Shown here: piece after piece, positions 11,563-23,500 of the stretch
Numbering within the stretch: position 1 is the first letter of the stretch
Layout of the letters: each line of letters starts with the position of its first letter
Assembly: GCA_964017185.1 (NCBI GenBank)
Contig: OZ024875.1
Span: 51,331,895-51,395,894, forward strand
Reading direction: 5' to 3'
Source: Rugalucina vietnamica
Lineage: Eukaryota > Mollusca > Bivalvia > Lucinida > Lucinidae
DNA length: 64,000 bases
The notes under the pieces: generated by a model
What the model was told of the DNA's origin: nothing
Databases searched by the model: none
The model's input: only the letters and a program-made list of their open reading frames with translations
Made by a program: the position numbers and the translations under genes

Positions 11563-14500
11563 CTGAAATGGAAAAACAAAACAAAATGATTTAACATAAA
11601 TATTAGCAATGTATTACTCATCATTTTGGACCAAGTTACATAATCTTAAGATAACATATACAGTGTTACTATCCTGTAAGAAAAGTAACTTACATTACGA
11701 AAACATGCCCATGCAATATATAGAGATTTTTTTTCAGTTACCTGAGGGCAACCCATTTATTCTCCCCGTCATTTGATACCCAGAGGGTCGGGGAGGACCA
11801 TCCCTCTGGATATCTTACAAACTACATGGATGGATTCGCGTATGAAGAAAGTGCATTCCTTCTCCACTCCTCATTCAATCTTCATTCAGACTTTATACAA
11901 TATGATGTAATAATTAGTAAGCATTATGAACAGGTCAAGAACAATGGTTTTATCAATAATAATATAGTAATATATTATAGTAATAATAAAATTTTATTAT
12001 ATAACTATAAATAGACAGTATTTCAGACAATGCTTTCAGCCCATTGCATATTTTGTCATATTCTATGACCTGGGGTTTTTCCCATTGAATATATGTTACT
12101 AAATTTAGAACTCTCTCTGTCATTGGAAATGTACATTGATTACTGTCAAGCAGTAATGTCGATGAAGTACAAATGATGTTTATTACTGTTTAGTTTATTT
12201 GAATTTAGATTTAATGTCCCAATGAACATTTTTCAGTCATGCTGGGACTATACGTAAACTGTATGTATACACTAATTCATTTACAGATAAAAATAGTTAT
12301 TTTAAAATTATTTTATCATGTTTGTATAAAAAGAGTGTTATATAATAAAACAATTGTTGACTATTGAGTCATTGAATATGATGTGATATCCAACAGAGAC
12401 TACCAATATTGACCTCGGCTTCGCCTCGGTCAATATTGGTAGTCTCTGTTGGATATCACATCATATTCAATGACTCAATAGTCAATAATTGTATAATATT
12501 AGATTTTGCTGCGTATAATAATCTGTAATTCTACCAACTTTAATACATGAATTAAAGCTTAACTTCAATTACAGTGTGTTAACCTCAGATATATGAAAAC
12601 ATACATGTATACATAAGAAAAATAGGTTGTCTTGTAGACTCTCTCTCATGGCCTGGCAGTGCCTTGTTTTATTAGATGAACTTACAGATAACCTTAATGG
12701 TATGATTTCAGGGATGCTTTGAGAACATTCAATGTATTGACAATAAAAAATCTCTGTATTTAAGCCATTTTTCCTCAGATTTGTCGAGACAGTTTTTACT
12801 GTTGCTGTGTGCTGTTCAAGGCAGTGTATATACTTAATTTTTCTAAGAAGTGCAATAAAGTGATAAAGGCTGATTAAGACACTTCGTTGCATATATATAG
12901 TGCTTAATTATAATGAAGAGTTGCAAGTCTGCAGTAGTATATGTGTTTCCTATGTCAAGAATAAATAATTCTTCTATAAATGAAAGATTGACATTTTTGT
13001 TAATTAAGCAATTAGTAAGTTGTCTAATAAGTGATTGACTTTCTGTAGAGATTTGTTCACCTGTAAAAATTGACAGTGTCGTGTGTTTTGCTCTGTACAT
13101 ACGTTAGAACTGCCTCGCCGACGCGATTCTAACCAGAACCCACAATCTATGTTTTGGACAAAAATTAAGGAAAGTAGGTATACCTCTGCATACCCCAGCT
13201 TTGCTATATAAAAGTGGGTTTAATGGGGAGTTCATTGCACGGACATGTTTTCCTGATGAATTGAAGACGCGGTAAATATATACATTAAGACATAAGTTAA
13301 GCATCGCCCTTAAGCCCGATTTTGAGATAACAATTACGTGTACTTCATAACAACAATATCCGTGATGACATTTTACCAGCGTCTTTTCTTGATCTCTTAG
13401 AACTGTCAGAATGGTATTTGCCCCAATCGCTTAGATTCTAAAGGGTCATTTATACACTCACCCCTATTTGGGGGGTATTCCCTTAGTAACTGTATAATTC
13501 ATCAATAAGAATTCGATTTGAATTTGTATAAGCTCAAAAGTAAACTAAACTTAAAATATAGACACGTTCTAAGAGGTATTTTGTTATACTCAATGTTTTA
13601 TGGAAGTTACAAACTTATTCGCTTGTTATTTAAGCATTACGTTTTCACTACGAGTGTTACATGCCATTTCCGAACCTTTCATTACTCACGGCTGGTAATG
13701 TCGTTAGGGGCAATCAAATGTTATGCAAACAGACGCCTTACGGGAGTTTCCGGACATGAGTAACGGGAACAGAACACGCAAAACAACATGTGACAATTGT
13801 TTATGTTTACGCATTTCTTTGTTCGGAGGTAAATATTCTGAAATCGGGCAATACTATTCCAAATAGTATTTATTCCCGCCTACTTTTTTGCGATCGTACT
13901 AGCGGGAAATGCTGTCGTATCTCTAAAATTCAGGTTTTCCTGGATCTGGGATGTGAAGTTGTTGTTTGATCTGTTCTGAGCTGTTACTGGACATGTTTTG
14001 GTGCATTGTCGGCGAGCTTATGTAGACAAACATAATTCATTCGAGCCTTTCACTGTATAATGCCTTGTCCAAAGTATTTGCCATATAAATTCTGCTTAAA
14101 AACTTTGCTACATAAGAAACGGAAAAATTATGACTTACGACATGACTACCCCTATCGGACCGGTTACCCCTAACGAGTGAACCTGCAGAAGGGCTCGTGG
14201 AAACATCCAAAACCTACCCAAACATTCAAAGGTCACGTGATCGGTTAGCAAAAAACAATGTCCGCGCCGATGTGGGGTTCTGTGCTTAAACACTAATAAA
14301 TTGTTATGTTGTTCTAAAGGCAAATGTTTGTTATATATGATAGGAAAGTGCAGTGAACGCCCAAAAACCAAGAGAAAGAGGAATACTTCACGAACAGAAA
14401 ACCAAATTTAAAATGCTCGTAAGTAGAAGAAGTAATTTAATCGCAAAATCTCGCCTATTAATAGGAGATACGAAATATGACAGAGCCTACTCAAAAATAA

Positions 14501-17467
14501 CCGTTGAGTAGCACGCCAGAATTACTGCTTTGTAGCACGATATCACTTGGGTGAAACTATTTTTGCTTTTTAGATAAAAACCAGAATAAGAACAATGCCA
14601 TGTGCGATCATGTACAAATTAGTACTACCGATTTTATATGCAATCATAAACCGGTCGCACAACGAGTGTTGCTGTAGGAAAATGCATTTTTTCAAGCTTT
14701 AAGTTACATGAAATGGTCAGGTGTTTAGGGGTTTAATGGGTGTTTTGGAATGTAATTCGCACTGCAAGCGCTATAACCCTATTTTACTCACGTCGTCTCC
14801 GCAAATGAATCAAAGGGAAGCGTGTACGGACACCAATTTTTTACCACCGGCGCAGATCCAACCTAGGACCTCTAGCACCAGAGATCAGTGTTCTTACCAC
14901 TGAAGTATACCGCGATTCAATCAGTTACTGGAATAAAATCGCCGATATTTCAGTAAATTTTCCGTTTTGGGTTGTTGCTATACTATAAAATAACCTTAAA
15001 ATGGGACTTTGCTGCAATAGCAGGAATTCGTCTCGTTAGGTGCAATAGTGCTGATAGGGGTAAGCCATGTCGATAGGGGCAACATAAACGAAAAGCTCAG
15101 CTTCTACACAAGTGACACTTGAAAATAAATCTTGACAACGTTTGTTTGCAAAACAAAAAAGGATTTGGATATAATTATATGTAGCAATAGTGTATTTCAA
15201 AAAGGTACAAGTAGGCAAAGTTCAGGAAAAGGCGCAATCAGAAAAAGATTCCCAGTCCAAAAACCGAGGTGGGAAAAAACCAAACTAACAATCAGGTACT
15301 TATACCATGAAACATATCGTAAGCCGAATGAGCAGCTATTTTCCCAATAGGTGGCCACTCAGTTACCTTAACTTAACTAAAAAATATGAAAACATACATA
15401 AGGCGCCAACAGCACAAATTTTTTTTAAACACCAAGACATAAAACAAAAAGAACCACCACAGAAGTATCGACTTGGAACGATCAGTAACACAAAGTTACT
15501 GGCGGGCTTAAACCGGTTTTACAGGTACCTAACCTCACCCTCAGCTTCTGTAGTGGTTCAGTGATAAACAAGAAATAAGAAATCATATTAAGAAAATACT
15601 AAACATAGATACCAACGTTTAACATGAATAACGGAAAGCAGAGTGAGCAGCTATTGAAGGTATTAGGTGGTCACAGGGCTAGCTTGGACAGAACAAGTAA
15701 ATGCAGAGGGCTAAGTGAACAGTCATTATATTCGGGTGGTCACAAAGCCATGCAACATGAAACTCGTAATTGGAATAACTTTGATAAGTGTGGACCAGAA
15801 CAGCAGTACCGCCTTGGTACGGTCAGTTATAAAATAACTGGGGGGCTTAAACCGGTTTTACAGGTACCTAACCTCACCCTCAGCTTCTGCAGTGGTTCAT
15901 AACATTTAGTTAGTTCTTCGGTCCTCGTGGTGAATCTCTAACTAGTCAATGAATCATCAAGAACAAACAAATAAATCATGATAAACATCCTGATGAATCA
16001 AAAACCAGGACTCACAGATTGAGTAAGCTGCCCGACGATGGAGATAAAGCATTTATTGTACCGAACCCCCTCACTTGCAACCACGAAATCTAATTACACC
16101 GAAACGCCAAACACAGGAGAAAGTAGATCGCAAGCAATCTATTGACGTTTGTGTGCCCGATTCATTCGTTTCGGATACAGACATGAAATACTAAATAGAA
16201 TGGTATTCCCCTTTTTGTATAATATAAAGCTGAAAAAATAAAATTCGTGAAAACTCACTTGGCTGTTGACATTTTGTCTGATCTCGTCAATCATGTTCGG
16301 AAGTTCCCGTGAAGATTCGCTTTGCATAACCTTCCGGTTGCCCCTAACGACATTACCAGCCGTGTTACTGTCGATAGAGAAATCAATTCGCATTTTCATG
16401 GTGGTTAGGGTGGATTTGACATTGTAACAAAATGGCATTAACATTTTACAATTTTAGGCGACTTGAACTTTTCAAATTTCTGGGCAATTTAAGGTATGTT
16501 TGCATAGTCAATTACCTTAAGGTGTATCAAGACTTGTTGTAAATTATCATTGATATATTAAATGTCATAAATGTTACAACTCGAATGGTTTGTCTAGCTA
16601 ATTTTGGAACATACTCCAGAGATGCTGTAGTTGCACTTGAATCATAAAACACTCTAAATTGTGTACAGCGGGTCCATGAAAAGCAAGGTACAGTACATGT
16701 ACCAAACTTGTGTCTTGACATCTATCTCTTCAAGACTTTTATTCATGACACTCTATAACTTTTCATTATAATTTACACGCTATTTGTTTACAAAAGACTT
16801 GAAGTTACGAAGTATTTTGCATGTATATCATTCTGATCACACGTCAAGCAATTTAAATCCCATTACCCCTGCTTATCATTTATCGTCGCCATTATAAAGA
16901 AAATTTAATTATACATCACTACTGAGAATCACGTGGTATTGTATACGTGCAAACCGATAAATGATCGGTGACACACACTGCAATTGAGACAGAAGCTGAG
17001 GTTAGATTTTCGAGATTTTTCTCCTACAGCGTTTCTTCTACTGACAGATAGATAGGTGCAGTCAATGCAGAAATTGAGCATTTATTGAAATAGAAATCCC
17101 GGTTATTTCGTTTTCGCAAGCACCTCAATGTTATTGTGATGGAAGTACTACGTGTTCATGGGGCGGAAGTGTTTGCGAAAACCAAATAACCTGGATTCCT
17201 CATGTTAATTTCATTCAATAAATGTTCAGTTTCTGCATTGACTGCACCTATCTATCAGTCAATAGAGTAAACGCTATAGGAGAAAACTCGAATTTCTCAT
17301 CTCAACTTCGGACAGAATTTCATTGTGCGTTACCCATTACGTACCACGTGTTTCTCAGCTGTGTTATATTTTATCTGTTTTCTCCTGTGATAAATGTGTA
17401 ACGTCATGGCAACGTTCGTGACCAAACATAGTTATTTTAAGTAAGTAAGTAACTAACTAAGTAAGTT

Positions 17468-17501
<34 letters not shown>

Positions 17502-20500
17502 CAAGCAAGCAAGTAAGTAAGTTCTTTAATTATAGAGGGTAACTCATTCGGTTTAAACAAATCTTCCATAAGGCCCTCTAACAAGTATCAAACATACATG
17601 AAATAACTGAAACAATATAACAAACGAATATGAAATATTAACACGTGATATACGATCAAACAATTGTTAAAACACCAACTCATACTAAAACAATTCAACC
17701 AGATTCGCTTTATTGCCCGTTCATCCATTATATCAAGTACACGCGTATCTCATATCCAGATAAGTGATCATTACGCTGTACTTTGTAATCAAAGGATAAA
17801 TCCGGGTTTTAAGAAAGATTCAAACAAATCAATTTTATATAGATCTTGATGAATCGTTTTTACACGATTTAATGTGTGCATACCGGAAATTGAAAGCTTT
17901 CATGACACGGATTCAATGATTGATGCTTGATATTCAATGTTTACTTAAGTTGTTGTTAAGCATGCACCCGTAAAAACGCAAATAGTTAAAAGAGATCTCC
18001 AATCTGACTGGTTAACTTCTGAAATCTTGGACAGTATGAAAGAAAGAGACAAATGTAAGAAAACTGGTATCTTAGAGTTGTGTAAAACATTAAGAAACAA
18101 AATATTTTCACTTATTAAAGAATCAAAGAAGGCGACTTATAAATCTAAAATTGACGAAGGGAAAAATGATCCAAGATCCATTTGGAAAGTTTTCAAAGAA
18201 TTTGGGATGTCTTCAAACAAGTATAATGATGATAAAATATTGATTACAATATCATTTTAGTAATATTAGCCTCTTAAAGGCGACTTCATAAAATAGCATA
18301 TTAAAGGTCATTTGATGGAAAGAATCGAAGACTTCCGGTCATTTCATATAAAATTAACTTAGCTCACCAAAGGGTCGTTGACAATAAAGTATTTACAAAA
18401 GATGAGTATTTTGCATGTTTTCTGGTAATCGGATTTGTTTATGTGCCACCTTTTACCGTTGATTGCTTTTGCACATCATTACGACAAATGATGTTTGTAG
18501 GAGCATGCCGAAGGCATTTGAAAAAAGTCGAAAATCGCAGCATTGTCTCTCCTAGTTTGACAATCGAACAATTTTACAAAACCAGAAGTGTGCGCTTTTT
18601 TAATCTTTCAATATGCCAAATCGCAATCTGGTGTGATTTGACTGTTAAGAGATTTTCAGCAATAAGTGACTGTCCGATTACAAGAAAACATGCAAAATAC
18701 TTACCACTATTGTGCAAATTTTGTCCAAAATGCGCTCATTCACTGGTGACAGCTAAACCACTGGATTTCTGGGGAACAGTGAATCTATAGGGTGAGCCGC
18801 CTCATGCGAAAACCAACATTCTGCATATGCAAAAACAAAGGCGCAGATGAGCTTCGCGGTAACCGCGAAGCTGATCAGCACCTTTGTTTTCGCTAAACGG
18901 ATAGTACAATTCCTCTTCTGTTTAAATCCGAAATTTCAAGCTTCTAGCCATCTTCTGTGCTTGCACAGCTCGGTTTGTATCGGACCTGGTCGGAAACCAC
19001 ATTGTTGGTTTTCCCACGAGGCGGCTCAGGGTGTCCTCAACAATTGTCAGTGTCCCTATCACGTGGTACAAGTCAATTCAAGGCTGTGACATATAATTTT
19101 CTTATTTCATTACGAAAGCACGCCCATGCAATACATAGAGAATATTTAACTGTAAAAATTAAAAATTTCATTAGCATTTTTATAGTTTAAATATATTTGC
19201 TCAAAACACTGATTGTGGGTACACGTTAGAACCGCCTCGCCGAGGCGGTTCTAACGAGTACCCACAATCTATGTTTTGGATCAAAAATAACAAAAATAGG
19301 CATACCATTATAAACCCCAGTCACACTTTACAATATAAAAGTGGGGTATAAGAGGGTATACAGCTTCGTTTCATAAGTTCAATACGTACATAGCGATTTG
19401 TTTCATAAGTAATGGCATAGCAGTACCCGTGCTTGAAGTTTGGCCAAATTTTAATGCGTGTTTTCAGATTTGAAATGATTTCGCTATGTCAGTCTTAATA
19501 CATAGAAATATACACTGACACTGTAACATATTAGATTTTGATCGATTGATAAATAGATAATAACACATTTAATATGATAAGTGAAATAGTATAACTTCTG
19601 GGACACAAATATCAACTTTAACATTGATTTCTCACACTAGAGCCCTGACGTTTGAACTAAAATTTATTATTACCTTAAAATGACGGATCATCCAGTAGAC
19701 TGCATCTTACATAATATTTGTTCTACCCTATGTAGAGTCAAGGTTATCGAAGCTTGAAATCTTCTATCTTACAAGACTGCCTTGCTTTGTTTGGTCTGTC
19801 GTTTCGCCATTTGTGCCCCAGCACCTTTTCGAGCGGCTTTCTTGAGATTAAATATTTACATGCATCACTAGTGTTATTTGTAAATACAACCGATTTTATG
19901 TATTATTATGTATTAAACACTGATTGGTTGTATAATATTATGTACCACGGCTAGTAGGGTGTAATATTTCAAGCTTCCATAATCTTGTATATACACAGGG
20001 TAGACCAAATATTATGTTAGTTGTAGTCTACAGGGTGATATGTCAATTTAACAATATACTCTGTTTTAGGTACCGTTTTAGGTTCAACCTTTCTCGAAGT
20101 GTGTGAAATCAATGTTAAAGTCGGTACTTGTAACCCAGACGTTATGATATTTTCCTTGTCATTTTAATAAATTACTATCTGTAAATAAAAAGAGCAAAAT
20201 AAAAAATGTAATCAGTGCATATTTCTACAATGTATTAAAATTGACATAGCGAAATCCGTTCAAGTCTGTAAACACCCAATAAAATTTTGCCAAGCTTCAA
20301 GTACGGGTACTGCTATGCCTTTACTTATGAAACAAATCGCTATGTAATTAACTTATGAAACGGAGCTGTATAACACAGACACGTTATCATGATGTTGTTT
20401 CAAAATGGCTGTAAACGTGAAGCAGTGTTCTAAAGTGCACTCAGGGCCTAAGCATTTTAAGTTCAATTAAGAAACAAAATCCATTTTTCTCTGATAATCG

Positions 20501-23500
20501 TCATTTTGAGCCTATATAAAATCACAATAATTGATAGGGATATTCTTTTAATGATTCTAAATTGATTCTCAATTGATTATAGACAAGCTGATGGTAAACA
20601 TTCTCTGAAGGTAAGGTGATTCTGACATGTTCTAAGATAATGATTACATATAAAAATAGAACAGTTTATGCAACTTTATTTGTAAAGTGAGAATAACTTT
20701 TGTGCACTATCAATCGTCGTAATGCTTGCAGCTGCATGAACTCAAATAATGGTTTGTTTCAAATACGAGAAAAGCCACAAAACGGCGGAACAAAGACAAT
20801 TAGGTAGGAAAAAGATACCGCAGTCTATTAAATAAAATTATATTTTTCAGTAACACAATGTCATGTCAGAACTGACGTGAAAATAACTTCGCATTTAAAA
20901 AATGTCGGTGGCATTATACTTCTTTTATCTATAAATAAAAAGTGTTTGGGTATTCATGTGTAAGTAGGTTTTGTGCAGGCTATTTCGAGAGTACGTGAAC
21001 TCCATGAATTAAACCATTAAGTCCCGGATGGGGACTTCTTATTTCTTAGTTCTTATATACTTCTTAGTTCACATACGTATACATGCATCCATACATCCAT
21101 ACATAGTTGCATCCATCCATCCATCCGTCCGTACGTACGTGCTTACGCGCGCGCGCGCAGGCGCCTGCACGCAGGCGCGCGCGCATGTTTACATACATAC
21201 ATACATGTATACATGTATACATTTACATTTGTATAGAGTTGACAATAGTTTATAAAGAGGCATCCATAGTTTATATTGAGGCAACAATAGTAAGAACGAG
21301 AATAGAAATCCTTCGATATGCACTTGTCCCTGTTGTATTTTTCAGTATATATACCGGTTTACGTTGACAGAAATTAAGCATTGGGTTGTTTGGTGGATAT
21401 CATATATATTTTCAGCTACAATGTTATCAAATTATTTTATGGTTATATTCAACAAAAGGATCAGATTTGGGACAGTAATCTATATCAGTCGACACACCCA
21501 GTGAAATATGTCTGTTTGCCCTAAGACAGATTTCCAATGACGAATTTCCCACTCTATGTATTGAATAGGCAGACTGGAAAATTAGAGAAACAATTCCAGA
21601 ATCACCAGGAGGTAAACAACAGACGAATCATAACATGTGAAAACATCACAGCTGGTCCAACAAAACTGGACTTCCAGAAACAGAACATGGTAATTAGGCT
21701 TGACATTTCAGATTAAAACGTGAGGCGTTTGTACCAATTACAGGTATATATGTAGTTAAACAGAAATGCTGAACATAGCTCAGATAGTTTGTGACTTTGA
21801 AATGGCCTTGCATATACGGTAAAGTGGATTTTCTCATCCGGCGCTTATGGCAATCGTGTCCTTTGAAAACCACAAAGTGACAGACCGAAAAAATGCAATG
21901 GTTTGTATTGTCTTTGAGATTAATGAGAGTTACCAATATTAGATTACAAAATAATCGTAATGTCAGACTTCTATCAATTAGCCTAAAAGTATTTGTGCTT
22001 TGTAACTGTAAGGCATTCTAGAAAGCAGCTTTCATGGACGAAGCTCCTGTCGACACATGTCACCAATTTTATTTTAATGTATGTTTTCTGTTTGTGTGAT
22101 TTGCATAACTTTGTTGCCATAGTTTGGTATACACATTCTGTTAACCATCTCTCCTAAATGTATCTTGCAATTTATTGTTTGAGTTATTTCCTACACATTT
22201 CAAGGTCGGTATTTTGTTCTTTCGTTGCCACGGTCATTTTGTAATCACTTTTGTTTGACATTTTTGTGAATTTCAGAAATAGGGATACGGTAATCATTTT
22301 GCATTTTACTGACGATTATTAAAGAAAGCATTTTAAGATTTCAACAATTCCGAGATAAAATTTTGAATAACTTAGTAGTGAGGTTTGGCGAAGTCGGTTT
22401 ATTTTTCATTACGAAAACTTGCCCATGCAATATACAGAGATTTTTTTTCCTTCAAAAATTGAACATTTTCAGCTGATTTTTTTTATATATCTGTCTTATT
22501 TTTGCTCAAAACATAGATTGTGGGTTATGCCCCTGCAAACCCCAGTTTTGCTATATAAAAGTGGGGCCCTCACTTAAAAGGTACAAGTAGGCAAAGATCA
22601 GGAAAAGGCGCAATCAGAAAAAGATTCCCACTCCAAAAACCGAGGTGGGAAAAAACCAAACTAACAATCAGGTACTTATACCATGAAAACATTTCGTAAG
22701 CCGAATGAGCAGCTATTTTCCCAAAAGGTGGCCACTCAGTTACCTTAACTTAACTAAAAATATGAAAACATACATAAGGCGCCAACAGCACAAAAATATT
22801 TTAAACACCAAGACATAAAACAAAAAGAACCACCACAGAAGTATCGACTTGGAACGATCAGTAACACAAAGTTACTGGCGGGTTTAAATCGATTTTACAT
22901 GGCCATAACCTCACCCTCAGCTTCTGCAGTGGTTCATAACATTTAGTTAGTTCTTCGGTCCTCGTGGTGAATCTCTAACTAGTCAATGAATCATCAAGAA
23001 CAAACAAATAAATCATGATAAACATCCTGATGAATCAAAAACCAGGACTCACAGATTGAGTAAGCTGCCCGACGATGGAGATCCCTGGGCGCCGAATAAC
23101 TTACTAACTCCGGAGCAAAAGAAAACCCATCAGTTGGACCCCGGTGGGCCAAGCAACAGACAAGAAGCTCCGGCCCCAACCAACGTCTTTAACCCAACAT
23201 TATATTTGGAAATCAATTCATAGTGTCTACGATAAAATAGAAAAGTTTTTTCGAAGTTTATGATACCGATAGCCCTGTTGGAGAAGTTTTGCCGTTAAAC
23301 ATTTATTTCGAGCGTTGAAGTCTGTAACATGATTGCAGACTCTAGCAAGCCTAATAAGTTGCGAAATGTATACACCATAAGAAGCACGACGAGGAACGTC
23401 ACCATCCAAAAAAGGAAAATTTACTATATCAAAATCAAAGTCATCGCGCTTATCATAAATCTTAGAAGAAACAAATCCATTTGCAACAGAAAGATGTAGA

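Larger units (their letters stand above)
13686..16370. mobile_element. Possible 2.7 kb element bounded by inverted segments
   Basis: GGCTGGTAATGTCGTTAGGG at about 13690 is mirrored by CCCTAACGACATTACCAGCC at about 16345, with further imperfect matching to TTTGCATAAC. Inside, GTTAGGGG or its complement, and GATAGGGG, recur near 14150, 15040 and 15075. No transposase frame is visible. A solo RT-element arm sits inside. The exact termini and class are unresolved. Confidence 0.45.
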
